DNA of 58,589 bases. Source: Aliagarivorans marinus DSM 23064. Its GTDB lineage: Bacteria; Pseudomonadota; Gammaproteobacteria; Enterobacterales; Celerinatantimonadaceae. Below the pieces are notes generated by a model. The model did no database searches and was not told where the DNA came from. It saw only the letters and a program-made list of their open reading frames with translations. Made by a program: the position numbers and the translations under genes. The stretch is from NCBI RefSeq assembly GCF_000429485.1, contig NZ_AUBY01000027.1, forward strand, positions 1 to 58,589, written 5' to 3'. Each line of letters starts with the position of its first letter. Positions within the stretch are counted from its first letter, which is position 1. Below are positions 46,155-58,045 of this stretch, piece by piece.

Positions 46155-47570
46155 ATGACACTCTACCAACAGCTGGCGAACAGCCTAAAGAAGCAGATAG
46201 AAGAAGGCTTTTATGCCAATGGCCAAAAGCTGCCATCGATCCGCAGTATGAGCCACGAGCGGGAAGTGAGTATCTCCACCGTACAGGAGTGCTACCGTAG
46301 CCTCGAAGACAGCGGCTATGTCTCGAGCAAGTACAAATCCGGCTACTACGTGGTCTACAAGGGGCAAAGCTATCCACGGCCAGATCTCAGCCAGCCAGTG
46401 CAGGAGCCGGTCACTGTTGAGAACTGGCAAGAAGCGCTGAACCTTACGCTAACCCAAACCGATGATAAGTTTCTCGCCCTCGGTGGCGGTGGGCCAAATA
46501 CGCATTTCTCCACCCTGCGGCCGCTGCAGAAGATCCTCAATCGACAGCTCAGAATGCACACGCAAGCGGCCTACAAACCGGCCAAGGGCAATGGCTTGTT
46601 CGCGCTTCGGGCGCAAATTGCCCGGCAGATGCAAGATAGCGGCTGTTACGTGCACCCCGACGAGCTGCTGATTACCACTGGCTGTCAGGAGGCCTTGTCT
46701 CTGTGCCTGCGGGTACTCACCCAACCGAGCGATATTGTGGCGATTGACTCGCCCAGCTTTTACGGCTCGATGCAAGCGGTCAGCAGCAACCAACTCAAGG
46801 TGTTAGAGATCCCCACCCACCCCGAAAAAGGCATCAGTTTGCCAGCACTGGAGCTGGCGCTCGAGCAGTGGCCGATTAAAGTGCTGCAGCTTATTCCCAC
46901 CACCAACAACCCCTTGGGCTATGTGATGCCCGAGGAGAACAAACGCAAGTTGCTGCAGTTGGCTGATCGCTACGACTTAGCCATAATCGAAGACGATATC
47001 GTGGGCGATCTCAGCTATCACACCCCGCGCCCCGCCAGCTTAAAGTCGATGGACAAACAGGGGCGGGTACTGATGTGCTCGTCGTTTTCGAAAACCCTTG
47101 CCCAAGGCCTGCGTATCGGCTGGGTCGCCCCCGGCCGCTATGCCAGCAAACTCACCCATATGAAGTTTGTCACCTCCATGGGCTCTACCACCTTGCCGCA
47201 GATGGCCATCGCTGAGTTTATCGCCGAAGGCCACCACGCCAAGCACCTACACCACGCCCGTTTGCACTATCACAACAGCCGCGACCAGGTATTACGCTGG
47301 ATAGCCCGCGATTTTCCGCAAGGCTGCAAAGCCACCTTCCCACAAGGGGGCTACTGGCTGTGGGTCGAGATGCCTCGCGAGTTGGACAGCTTCGAGCTTA
47401 ACCGCCAACTCAATGGCTTTGGGATCGGCGTCGCGCCGGGCGGTTTGTTCTCTGCCGCCAACAAGTATCGCCACTGCTTCAGGCTGAACTTTGCTCAACT
47501 GGATGAGCGGGTAGAGCAGGCTATTGGGGTGATTGGGGAGCAGATTGAGCTGTTGATGAAGCTAGCATGA
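46155..47570 (+). CDS. MocR-type GntR regulator with aminotransferase domain
   Basis: A 471-residue MocR protein. The N-terminal GntR winged helix (TLYQQLANSLKKQIEEGFYANGQKLPSIR) is fused to a fold-type I PLP domain. The PLP Lys is Lys313 in SSFSKTLAQGLRIGW, and the segment LIPTTNNPLGYVMPEENK is typical. Such proteins sense PLP or amino-acid ligands and activate the divergent gene; here that is the DUF1127 gene. The start follows GGGAAGGCG. Confidence 0.92.
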   Translation: MTLYQQLANSLKKQIEEGFYANGQKLPSIRSMSHEREVSISTVQECYRSLEDSGYVSSKYKSGYYVVYKGQSYPRPDLSQPVQEPVTVENWQEALNLTLTQTDDKFLALGGGGPNTHFSTLRPLQKILNRQLRMHTQAAYKPAKGNGLFALRAQIARQMQDSGCYVHPDELLITTGCQEALSLCLRVLTQPSDIVAIDSPSFYGSMQAVSSNQLKVLEIPTHPEKGISLPALELALEQWPIKVLQLIPTTNNPLGYVMPEENKRKLLQLADRYDLAIIEDDIVGDLSYHTPRPASLKSMDKQGRVLMCSSFSKTLAQGLRIGWVAPGRYASKLTHMKFVTSMGSTTLPQMAIAEFIAEGHHAKHLHHARLHYHNSRDQVLRWIARDFPQGCKATFPQGGYWLWVEMPRELDSFELNRQLNGFGIGVAPGGLFSAANKYRHCFRLNFAQLDERVEQAIGVIGEQIELLMKLA

Positions 47571-48295
47571 TCGGGTGCTGATTTATCTTTTGCTAGTCGC
47601 CACCAAATGCGCATTGGTGTAGGGCTCACCTGTCGTTTTCAAGTTGCCAATAAATTCATTAACTAATTTAATTTAAACGTTGTTATTTGATTTAAACCAT
47701 TTTGCTTTAATGTTTTTTAGTAATTGAATTAATTTTATTAATATTTTTATGGGTGGCTTTAATGCTTCTTGCAGGATTTGGGTTATCTCTTCAATCTTTC
47801 CTCTCTATGTGTCTGATATCATTTAATAAATAAATTGGCAGTGGTTTAGATATAAAGCGGTTGTAATTATTAAACTGTGTTTAAATTGAGTTTTGCTGGG
47901 TGGGAACTACTGTTTTTTGACCGATTTTTATTGAAAGGGTTTCGGAGATGAGGTTATTATTGTCCCGGTTGGGCGCGGCAAGGCTATAAACGGTAAATAG
48001 ACTAAACCTGCTTTCTGTAAGGCTGTTGTTATAAATAATATAGTGTGCTTGCGTTTTATTTAATGGTGTTTGTTGGGGTGGCTTGGTTGTGTATATAGAC
48101 TGGGTATGAGTGTTTCGCTATGTGATTGGGTCGAACAGAGGGGTTCGATACGCATACTTTGCATTGCATACTCTTCAGCCAGGTTATGTCACAACACTAA
48201 TTGTTGATGCCCGAAGTGGCTGAGTGGATTGCTGTTGCAGAGCTCTTCTACCAATATCAAAACCAGCAAAAGCCAGTTGATATAAGGAGAGTGTA
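47571..48295. other. AT-rich region with no supported gene
   Basis: About 725 bases, clearly richer in A and T than the flanks, with several runs of T and TTAATT-like patches and no convincing coding frame or RNA. It probably belongs with the following two genes as an acquired segment. No IS ends were recognised. Confidence 0.6.
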
Positions 48296-48655
48296 ATGGC
48301 AATAAGCTGTAAGGATATATTGAAAGGAAATGGCTCTAGAATCACGATTGATAAAAAGATATTTCTCTCAAATGGCATGGTGTTTTGTTCTTCTCAGCAA
48401 AGGCTATTATGTCAAATTCCCAGATCTTATTATTACACATTAGCTTACCTTTATAACCATCAAGGTTTTATTATAAGTAAGGAAGAGCTTGTTGCTCATC
48501 TCAAAGAGCATCATATCAACTGCTCGGAAAAAACAATGGTTGTAACAATATCCAAGCTAAAGAAGCACTTGGATAGCTCTAGTATTCAAACGGTTAGAAA
48601 ATTTGGCTATATGTTTAATCTATCTTCTGAATGTTTAGAGATAATTAAGGAGTGA
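48296..48655 (+). CDS. Small winged-helix (OmpR/ToxR-type) DNA-binding protein
   Basis: A 119-residue protein consisting almost only of a Trans_reg_C-like winged helix. LTYL-type core segments include RSYYYTLAYLYNHQGFIISKEELVAHL, and SEKTMVVTISKLKKHLDSSSIQTVRKFGYMFNL forms the recognition helix and wing. No transmembrane or receiver domain follows, unlike CadC/ToxR or OmpR. Codon use is AT-rich and differs from the surroundings, pointing to horizontal transfer. Targets unknown. Confidence 0.75.
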   Translation: MAISCKDILKGNGSRITIDKKIFLSNGMVFCSSQQRLLCQIPRSYYYTLAYLYNHQGFIISKEELVAHLKEHHINCSEKTMVVTISKLKKHLDSSSIQTVRKFGYMFNLSSECLEIIKE

Positions 48656-48725
48656 GAAGGTTCACCGAGTTTAGTGAGGTTGGTTTTTTAAATAGCCTAT
48701 AGAGTAGTTTACAAGGGAAGTGTCA

Positions 48726-49034
48726 ATGAAGTCGGTAATAAATTATTCGACGCAGTTTAAGCGCGAAGCCGTAAAGCAAATGATAGAGAACGATTACTCT
48801 GCTATCGATGTCGCATACCGTTTAGGGATAAGTACGCGAGTTCTTTACGACTGGGTGAGGGCATACAGTGACCCTTCACATCATTGCATTATGGATCAGG
48901 CCTTAAAAATGGAGAAAACACTTCAGGCCGAGGTGAAGCGGCTTCAGCAAGAGTTGAAGCTTGCTCAACATGAGCGAGATATATTGAAAGAGGCTTATAT
49001 ACTGTCGAGTGCTGAACCTGAGGATAGAGCCTAG
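48726..49034 (+). CDS. Orphan IS3-family OrfA-like helix-turn-helix protein
   Basis: A 102-residue protein. The N-terminal half is a transposase_8-type HTH (YSTQFKREAVKQMIENDYSAIDVAYRLGISTRVLYDWV), and the C-terminal half is a coiled coil (ekTLQAEVKRLQQELKLAQHERDILKEA) as in OrfA of IS3 elements. No OrfB, frameshift signal or terminal repeats follow within the window. It is either an IS remnant or a domesticated DNA-binding protein. The start ATG 48726 follows AGGGAAG. Confidence 0.75.
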   Translation: MKSVINYSTQFKREAVKQMIENDYSAIDVAYRLGISTRVLYDWVRAYSDPSHHCIMDQALKMEKTLQAEVKRLQQELKLAQHERDILKEAYILSSAEPEDRA

Positions 49035-49078
49035 GAAATCTGTCGAAGCAACAAGCAATGTATGGAGTAGTTATTACT

Positions 49079-50485
49079 ATGGTTCAATATGCTCAGTTAA
49101 ACAGTCTTGCATACGCTAAGGCTGCTTTAAAAACAGTCTTCGCCTCTATGCTTATGGTTTTGCTTGGTTGTGAGCCGCAAGGGTCTACTGATACACAACA
49201 TCGAGAAGATAGCACTGCCCAAGTACGTAACTCTTCACTTAAGTCACTCCCTTATCATGATAAGTGGAGCCAAGACGTTCAGGCGCAGTTTGAACTAAGC
49301 GTTCGCTTAACGGAAGTGGGCGCAAGCAACAACGAAATGTCGGTTGGATTAGATATTGAAATGGATATTGTCTCAGACGATCAACTATCTACTCTGCCGC
49401 CATATGAGCTGTGGAACGAGCCCTTTGATATGCCGCGTAGGCTGTTCATTACCCCTGTTTTTGACAGCGAAGGGAATGAGTTAGCCCCCATGGAGCCTTA
49501 TACCATGAACATCAATGGTACTGAGGTGAGAAAGCTGGCCAGTTATGCCGAGTTGAATGGAACCATCTCCATTATGCGGCCCGCCTATCGCAGCCCGGAT
49601 GGTCGCTATTTAATCGCGACTATTCGCGATCGCACACATAACGAAACATGTATTGTGCTTGATCTCAAAACTCGAGTGCGGCGCAAACTTAGCTACGGCT
49701 ACTGTGAGATAAACCACTGGAAAGCCGACAGCTACCAAGCCTACATGACCTTTGTAGCGGGGCCGTTTACCTATCGCTACTTGGTCGATATCCAAACCTT
49801 TGAACATGAGCCTCTGACATTCCTGCAGGCACCTGCTGAGCGCGAAGCTGGAGGTGATAAGTTTCAAGGCATGGTCAAGTTAGTGTTCAGCCCGGATGGG
49901 CAGCAGATAGTGGGTCTATTAACTGACCAACCGGTCTATGTAAAAGGCGAAGATGGCACATGGGGGCGGGACACCGAGATAAAGCGCACGCTGTGGGATG
50001 ATCAGCTCCCGGGTCAAGAGTACTCACTGAAGTTCACCGCCCCTGACTACCAAGCAGAACGCGGCGCGTTTTATCACCCTTCTTGTTATGGCGATGGAGC
50101 ACTTAGAGTCAGTGTGGACGGGCGTCACTTTACCTGTGCTGGCAAGGTATTCCACACCGACGCGCCAAGTGAGCCGATAATGGACAGCCAAGGCGAGTGG
50201 ATCATCCAAAATCCTTATTGGGCCATCAGCGACAGTGGGCTACTTATGCGCACGCTCCGATACAATGAAGGCGGCCCATTCGAACGTATCTTCTATCGCT
50301 ATCGCGCCCACGAAGGCAACTATCTAAATCGGCGGTACTTTCTAATGCGATCTTCGCTGTTTATCCCGCCTAACCTGCGTGACAACTGGGAGAGCCGAGA
50401 CTGGAGTGAGTACTTCCCCGAGCTTCCCACCGACGACGACTACCACGCAGCGAAAGTCAAACTCACGTCCCTGGGGCGGCTCTAG
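49079..50485 (+). CDS. Lipoprotein of unknown function with beta-propeller-like body
   Basis: A 468-residue protein with a lipobox near its start (FASMLMVLLGC, Cys about 33). The body has repeated beta segments such as YRSPDGRYLIATIRDRT and LVFSPDGQQIVGLL, of the WD/TolB-like propeller type, and a C-terminal YRYRAHEGNYLNRRYFLMR. It is probably an outer-membrane-anchored periplasmic or surface protein. No family is recognised. The start may be ATG 49079 or 49058; 49079 has GGAG 11 bases upstream. It overlaps no neighbour. Confidence 0.65.
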   Translation: MVQYAQLNSLAYAKAALKTVFASMLMVLLGCEPQGSTDTQHREDSTAQVRNSSLKSLPYHDKWSQDVQAQFELSVRLTEVGASNNEMSVGLDIEMDIVSDDQLSTLPPYELWNEPFDMPRRLFITPVFDSEGNELAPMEPYTMNINGTEVRKLASYAELNGTISIMRPAYRSPDGRYLIATIRDRTHNETCIVLDLKTRVRRKLSYGYCEINHWKADSYQAYMTFVAGPFTYRYLVDIQTFEHEPLTFLQAPAEREAGGDKFQGMVKLVFSPDGQQIVGLLTDQPVYVKGEDGTWGRDTEIKRTLWDDQLPGQEYSLKFTAPDYQAERGAFYHPSCYGDGALRVSVDGRHFTCAGKVFHTDAPSEPIMDSQGEWIIQNPYWAISDSGLLMRTLRYNEGGPFERIFYRYRAHEGNYLNRRYFLMRSSLFIPPNLRDNWESRDWSEYFPELPTDDDYHAAKVKLTSLGRL

Positions 50486-50576
50486 GTTGGATCCAAACGA
50501 GCCTTAGTCAAGGACATCAGCCCAAGGGCTGATAGCTGGGCGTAGCTCGCGAGTCGTCGATATTGAGACTACGTGG

Positions 50577-50972
50577 CTATTGAACTCTCTCATCGTAGGC
50601 CTTTCGAGCCTGCCTGATCTCGTTATGATGGGTATCAGCCCAGGATACTAGCTGATACAAGGGTTTGACGATCTCTCGCCCCAAGTCTGTGAGTTCGTAC
50701 TCGACCTTAACCGGCACTTCAGGGTAGACCGTTCGGCTCACATAGCCTTCTCGCTCCAGATCGCGCAGGGTTTGGGTAAGCATGCGCTGGGAGATACCGA
50801 CCACCCGGGATTTTAACGAGTTGAACCTGTCGGCGCCGTCTACCAATGCAAACAACACCAGTACCGACCATTTGTCGCCAATCTGCGCCACCACATTGCG
50901 GATCGGGCACTCCTCATTGTTGTAAAACATCCGTTTATCGCTTGCCGCGTTAGCTGCTGGTTTGCTTTTCAC
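50577..50972 (-). CDS. HxlR-family transcriptional regulator
   Basis: A 131-residue HxlR-type winged helix. CPIRNVVAQIGDKWSVLVLFALVDGADRFNSL and GISQRMLTQTLRDLEREGYVSR are family-typical, and the first Cys (EECPI) is the residue commonly used for redox or electrophile sensing in this family. The start is GTG 50972, preceded by GAGGAGAACAGA; the frame upstream runs into the tandem-repeat operator region. It is divergent from the exported SnoaL-like gene at 51165, which is the probable target. Confidence 0.88.
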   Translation of the reverse strand: MKSKPAANAASDKRMFYNNEECPIRNVVAQIGDKWSVLVLFALVDGADRFNSLKSRVVGISQRMLTQTLRDLEREGYVSRTVYPEVPVKVEYELTDLGREIVKPLYQLVSWADTHHNEIRQARKAYDERVQ

Positions 50973-51000
50973 TCTGTTCTCCTCTCGCAGATTCAGTCCA

Positions 51001-51045
51001 TAGGTTACCTCGAAGTAGGTTACCTTGAAGTAGGTTACCAGAAAG
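51001..51045. promoter_or_regulatory. Three 15-bp iterons in the HxlR promoter
   Basis: TAGGTTACC plus six bases is repeated three times (51001-51015, 51016-51030, 51031-51045: TCGAAG, TTGAAG and AGAAAG ends). GGTTACC-like motifs in tandem between HxlR and its divergent partner suggest an operator array. Confidence 0.75.
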
Positions 51046-51164
51046 TGCCTAGATGACATACAAGTGCCGTCTTGTGGTGTAAGTTACTACTATATACTAT
51101 AGTGCAAAAGTAATACTTAATTGTTGTAGCTACTTGTCATGACATACATGGAGAGGAAGGACTT

Positions 51165-51707
51165 ATGTGGAAACAAATTGCATCGACACTATTGATCTTG
51201 GTCAGCACCGCGACCTTTGCTAAAACCGCCGATAAACTGATTATTGATTTAGACGCTCTGCAAAAACCTGGCTGGACAGAACAAGAGCAGGCCAACGCGG
51301 CCTTGGTGACAGATTTTGTGCAGAATCTGATGAACAATCACAACTTCGACTACGTGCTCGAGCGCTACAACGATAGCGCCTATGTGCAGCACAACCGCAA
51401 CCTGCCGGATAAAGTCACGGGGCTGGTTGGCTTCTTACAAGAGTTCGTTGAGGACTACCCCGATTACACCTACGACGTAAAACACATCTACGTGGATGGC
51501 GACTACGTGATCTTTCACTCCCACGCCACGCTTAAACAGGCTGATCGAGGGAACGATCAAAAAGGCATGAACATCATCGATACCTGGCGCATCGAAGACG
51601 GCCGAATCGTAGAGCACTGGGACTCGATTCAAGCGCTGGATACCTTTATGCGTTTCTATTCGCTAGTCAGTGGTGGTGATATTGAAAATGACAATGGGGT
51701 GTTCTAG
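51165..51707 (+). CDS. Exported SnoaL-like protein controlled by HxlR
   Basis: A 180-residue protein with a signal peptide (MWKQIASTLLILVSTATFA) and a SnoaL/NTF2-fold mature domain, with YVLERYNDSAYVQHNRNLPDKVTGLVGF and IVEHWDSIQAL at the characteristic sites. It is probably periplasmic; no catalytic mechanism is assigned. It is divergent from the HxlR gene, and such pairs often respond to reactive electrophiles or quinones. The leader contains TATAC/GTATA-rich symmetrical sequence. Confidence 0.8.
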   Translation: MWKQIASTLLILVSTATFAKTADKLIIDLDALQKPGWTEQEQANAALVTDFVQNLMNNHNFDYVLERYNDSAYVQHNRNLPDKVTGLVGFLQEFVEDYPDYTYDVKHIYVDGDYVIFHSHATLKQADRGNDQKGMNIIDTWRIEDGRIVEHWDSIQALDTFMRFYSLVSGGDIENDNGVF

Positions 51708-52080
51708 GCGATCCCGTTCTTTGTTAGGGCAGCTTTAGCGCTCCCACATCATTCTTACCAAACGCGCGCCTAGTCAGGCGCGCACAACACCCTTTGCAAG
51801 GCCTAGTTACTAGTTTCTGTGTTAACTACTCGCGCAGAGCTTTTACCTGAACTAACCATTTCAAGTTGTTGATATATAAATTTATATGCACTCCAACCCA
51901 CTAATATCAGTGGTTTTTTCTCATATGCCCACCTAAATGTAACCGGTCACAAAAATAGTTAATATATATGCTAATAGGTTTATCATTTGTTGCATTGTTG
52001 TCATGGGTGCCGTTTTTTTGAGCAGTGGCGGTCTACAGTCCTCTCGTTAAAGACCAAAGCAAGAAAATCGAGGGAACGAC
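51708..52080. other. Intergenic region with a GC-rich hairpin
   Basis: About 370 bases with no gene. GCGCGCC-tagtca-GGCGCGC (51764-51783) is a perfect 7-bp stem about 60 bases after the SnoaL-like stop and may help to end transcription. The rest is AT-rich and presumably promoter DNA for the exported gene at 52081. Confidence 0.5.
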
Positions 52081-53151
52081 ATGAAACATCAATTAGGCAT
52101 CAAAATAGCTGCCGCAACCATCTTAGCCGCAGCGAGTACCAGCGCGTTAGCAGTACAGTGCCCGGCAATACCATTAGGCGAACATTACCCGGCGGCGCCC
52201 GGCAAGGATATGCGTACTGCAGATACGCAGCCTTGGTGTGACCCTGTATGTGTTAACCAACTCACCAACGGCACCTCATGTAACAACGCGGCGGGTGATG
52301 TGGTGACAACCTTTGGCTTCTGTAACGATGCAGAAAACGCCCGAGAGTCTATCGTCGATATCCAGTACAACCTGTGTATCGAGGTTGACCAGGAGTTTAT
52401 TGATCTATCGGGCTATACCGGCCAGCCACCGTCGGTGGACTTCAAAATTCCAGCTGCCGATGCTGCATTCTATTTTGCAGCGCTGTTTGCGGAAGACACC
52501 AATGGTAACGGCATCATTGACGGTGACGAAGTCACCCTAGCCAAAAACCGTGGCTGGGCATTGGCTAACGAGCTGAACCCCAGTGGTAGCGGTATGCTCA
52601 CTCGAAATGAAGCGAGTGCAGTGAAGGGCGAAGACCCTTGCCAACTGCTCTCTACTGGCTTTGCCTCAGGCTTGGCCACTGACGACATTCTCTCCTACAT
52701 CGGCTTGTACATTGGCGAACCTATGGTCGACAAATATGCCGGTGACTTAGAAGAACATGTCAAAGTTAATCTCGAGTACTTCAGCCGTACCTGGCAACCA
52801 AGCTACTGGGCGAATGATGCAGGCGACGCAATTGCCGACAACCCCGGTGGTGTAACCGACCACTACAACAAAGAGTACGGTGAGGGTGGTGGATACCGAG
52901 TCTGTGATGCTGAATACAATGGCCGGCTTGTTCACCTGTATGCGGCAATGCGCGATGGTACCGGCAGTGGAGACAATGGCGGCGGCACTGGCGGAGATAA
53001 CGGCGGCGACAACGGTGGTGGCTCTGGTGGAGATAATGGCGGCGGTGATGGATACCCAATTAGCCCAGAGTGCCCAAGCTCGCATCCACATATGTGTTCT
53101 AGCCTGAACCAGTGCTTCACCGAAGCGCAAATGGACAGCTACTGTAATTAG
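52081..53151 (+). CDS. Exported EF-hand protein with Gly-rich linker and Cys-rich tail
   Basis: A 356-residue protein with a signal peptide (MKHQLGIKIAAATILAAASTSALA). A Ca2+-binding EF-hand-like loop DTNGNGIIDGDEV lies near residue 140. A Gly/Asp/Asn-rich linker (residues about 300-326) is followed by a Cys-rich end (CPSSHPHMCSSLNQCF). Several disulfides are likely, so it is periplasmic or extracellular. It is the first of three genes on the plus strand, the third a heme-motif lipoprotein; the family is unknown. Confidence 0.75.
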   Translation: MKHQLGIKIAAATILAAASTSALAVQCPAIPLGEHYPAAPGKDMRTADTQPWCDPVCVNQLTNGTSCNNAAGDVVTTFGFCNDAENARESIVDIQYNLCIEVDQEFIDLSGYTGQPPSVDFKIPAADAAFYFAALFAEDTNGNGIIDGDEVTLAKNRGWALANELNPSGSGMLTRNEASAVKGEDPCQLLSTGFASGLATDDILSYIGLYIGEPMVDKYAGDLEEHVKVNLEYFSRTWQPSYWANDAGDAIADNPGGVTDHYNKEYGEGGGYRVCDAEYNGRLVHLYAAMRDGTGSGDNGGGTGGDNGGDNGGGSGGDNGGGDGYPISPECPSSHPHMCSSLNQCFTEAQMDSYCN

Positions 53152-53184
53152 CCCGCTAAGGTTGACGCTAATACGGTATAAGCA

Positions 53185-53862
53185 ATGCTGAACTGGCTAT
53201 GTAACGCCATCACCTTGGTCGTGTTGGTAGGTTTAGTGATTGCCCTGACTGGGGGCGATGATTCGTCGTCCCCGTCTTTGCTGGCAACAGAAAACGCGCA
53301 GCAGACAGAGAGCCCAGAGCATGAAACTGCGTTGCTTACCGAGCCATCTCAGTTAGCGCTTTTGGCTGTTCAGCAAGCCGAGCTGACAACACAGCAACCC
53401 CAACAAAGCCGTTCGCAGCGCGGCGTACCAACACAACTACCAGAGCTGCCACCACAGCAACCCGAGCCACTATCGCCCAGCGAGTTTGATGACCAGTTCT
53501 ACCAACAATTTGCTGATCGTGTGCTTTACGATGATTTCGGCAATCAGTTTGTCCATTTGCCCGCCGAGCGCGAGGGCTTATCGCACTATATTCTGTCCGA
53601 TTGGCCGCTTTATTACCCAACCCCTTCAGAGCGTGACTTAGCCTCCGTAGACGGATGTATGTCGTTCAAATACTACGTGAGCGAATCAGCGGCATTAACA
53701 CTGTTGATTGTTGAGAAGGGGGTGACCCGAACCTATCACTTTACCTGCACCTTCGACGCCACAACCCAGCAGTACCGTTTGGCGCATAGAAACAGTGGGG
53801 CTCCTCAGCTTCAAGAAAGTATTCAAAGCTTGCGTGCCCGGTTACCACGGAGAAATCAATAA
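53185..53862 (+). CDS. Membrane-anchored Gln/Pro-rich protein
   Basis: A 225-residue protein with one N-terminal hydrophobic helix (LCNAITLVVLVGLVIALTGG), then a Gln/Pro/Glu-rich linker (residues about 30-105), and a folded C-terminal domain with FDDQFYQQFADRVLYDDFGNQFVH, a single Cys pair and RLPRRNQ at the end. No family is recognised. It follows the EF-hand protein by 33 bases and precedes the lipoprotein gene by 2 bases, so the three are probably co-transcribed. Confidence 0.7.
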   Translation: MLNWLCNAITLVVLVGLVIALTGGDDSSSPSLLATENAQQTESPEHETALLTEPSQLALLAVQQAELTTQQPQQSRSQRGVPTQLPELPPQQPEPLSPSEFDDQFYQQFADRVLYDDFGNQFVHLPAEREGLSHYILSDWPLYYPTPSERDLASVDGCMSFKYYVSESAALTLLIVEKGVTRTYHFTCTFDATTQQYRLAHRNSGAPQLQESIQSLRARLPRRNQ

Positions 53863-53864
53863 TA

Positions 53865-55403
53865 ATGATTAGAATCTTTAGACGTTACGCTTATCCAGCC
53901 AAATCCATAGCGGCATGGCCTACCTTGCTGCTGGTCATTGGGTTGATAGTGCTGATAGGGCTGATAGGGCTGATACAGGCCTGCGACTCAAGTAATGCAT
54001 CGCTCACCGAGCGCAAAGCCGCGCATGACGATGCTATCGCATCGCGCATCTATCATTCCGGTGGCGTATTCTCTGGTAAAGAGCTTTGCCCAGAATCTGC
54101 ATGGGACACCATTACCCCGATCGACTCGCTAAACCCACCTCCCAAAGAGTCTGAACCAGAGATGACGGTGAAGGGGATGCAGCAGTTCATAAAAGATAAG
54201 GGGATTAAATCCGTTGACGAGTTTCTCACCTACTTGCCCGCGCATTTTCGCAACAACTTTTCGTTGGTCGAGAAAACCATATCAGCCGGGTCGGCATCCT
54301 TAGAGTACCCGCGGATCATCCTGTTTGGCTCCGATGGCCACTTTATGATGGACCTACCCACCGACCCCAACGACCATCACTACACCCACATCCCGGTTAT
54401 GCAGCTGGATACGCAAACGGGCCATTGGGAACTCTCTCAGTTTGATTTCTCCGAAGAGCAGCCGATAGTAAGGCGTAATCTGGCAAAATGTCGAACCTGT
54501 CATGGCGATGCCAACGCGCGGCCCATGTGGGGAACATTCTGGGAATGGGAGGGAATATTTGGCGATAGCGTGGTTGCTGGCCCACGGCCCGAAGCGATGC
54601 ACCATACCCATGCCATTAAGATGAACGACATCATGCGTGGGGAAGGCGGCTCGACTCGCTTTGATATCCTGAAATGGAGAAAGACACAGATGCGTCGTGG
54701 CGGTGCTCGCATGCTTGCCGAACACGACTTTGGTCCCGAGTTAGTGATCTCCAATATCGTAATGGGAAGTGCCACCGCACTTGGCACCTATCTGCGGCTC
54801 AGCCATCACGATGACTACCAAGCTGAACGCCATGAGATGCTGCTAGCCTACTACCTCCATCGACTAGAGAAGCAGACCCGATATGTAAAAGCCGACAATT
54901 CAAAAGCGCGCTTCGAGTATGCCAGAGACACCAACTTGGCGATAAGCCAGCAGCTCGCAACGCAAGCGGCACCAGCGCTCGACCCCATGCTGCTAAGAAT
55001 GGGAATAGATACCAGTGAAGCATTTTCACTGGCAACCATACATGGGCAAGATGAACCTAAGCCTGATTGGAGCATGGGGGCATCGGACCTGTACGACATG
55101 TTGATGCTGCAAGTGCTGGATGAACTGCGCCGCGACGACCCGATAGTTGCAGGGATTTTAGCGACCACGGCATTAGAGCAGCCCTTATACCTTTGCCCTG
55201 ATACCGTCCAAAATGTGGACGAAATGATAGACCTCAAGATGCTCCACCTATTCCACTTAAAAGGTGAGGCGCGCTATCAGGTGCACAGGGTCTACTACCC
55301 AAGAGACTTAGATGACATCTACGAGCAAGTCTTCCTGCCGATTGCAGATAGCCTGATCCCTTATTTGCAGAGCAAACAGCCGCTTGCGGTAGCGATGCAG
55401 TAA
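53865..55403 (+). CDS. Lipoprotein with a c-type heme motif (CxxCH)
   Basis: A 512-residue lipoprotein. The hydrophobic signal (residues about 20-40) has an LIG repeat and ends LIQAC at the lipobox. A single c-type heme site, CRTCHGD, lies near residue 210 within ...IVRRNLAKCRTCHGDANARPMWGTFWEWE. The remainder is a helical exported domain with a region of aromatic and His residues. In related marine bacteria, such proteins appear as heme-containing lipoproteins of unknown function. The signal is encoded by a 9-bp tandem repeat (CTGATAGGG, starting at 53952). It would need c-type cytochrome maturation. Its role is unknown. Confidence 0.75.
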   Translation: MIRIFRRYAYPAKSIAAWPTLLLVIGLIVLIGLIGLIQACDSSNASLTERKAAHDDAIASRIYHSGGVFSGKELCPESAWDTITPIDSLNPPPKESEPEMTVKGMQQFIKDKGIKSVDEFLTYLPAHFRNNFSLVEKTISAGSASLEYPRIILFGSDGHFMMDLPTDPNDHHYTHIPVMQLDTQTGHWELSQFDFSEEQPIVRRNLAKCRTCHGDANARPMWGTFWEWEGIFGDSVVAGPRPEAMHHTHAIKMNDIMRGEGGSTRFDILKWRKTQMRRGGARMLAEHDFGPELVISNIVMGSATALGTYLRLSHHDDYQAERHEMLLAYYLHRLEKQTRYVKADNSKARFEYARDTNLAISQQLATQAAPALDPMLLRMGIDTSEAFSLATIHGQDEPKPDWSMGASDLYDMLMLQVLDELRRDDPIVAGILATTALEQPLYLCPDTVQNVDEMIDLKMLHLFHLKGEARYQVHRVYYPRDLDDIYEQVFLPIADSLIPYLQSKQPLAVAMQ

Positions 55404-55630
55404 CCGTTTATCAATCGACGTATCGAGCCAAGCCCTCAGAGAATTCTGGGGGCTTGGCGCTCTGGAAATACAACAACAAGGCAAGCAGCTCTGGCAAGGA
55501 GAAAAGGGGAGGGGGCATCGGCAGTGAGTGGTATTGCTAGTGAGCGAACACTACTGAGCCCGCGATGCAAAGCGGAGCAATCTGATTTAAGTCGGGCTCA
55601 GTTCAAAGCATTTCTAAGTGGCTTTATTCG
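55404..55630. other. Intergenic region between convergent exported-protein genes
   Basis: About 230 bases without a supported gene, between the heme-motif lipoprotein and the large exported protein. It presumably contains terminators, but no perfect hairpin with a T-run was found by eye. Confidence 0.4.

Positions 55631-58045
<2,415 letters not shown>

Noticed and set aside
48184-48378. Minus-strand 64-residue open frame upstream of the winged-helix gene
   Set aside because: AT-rich frame without a Shine-Dalgarno sequence, overlapping the start of a better-supported gene.
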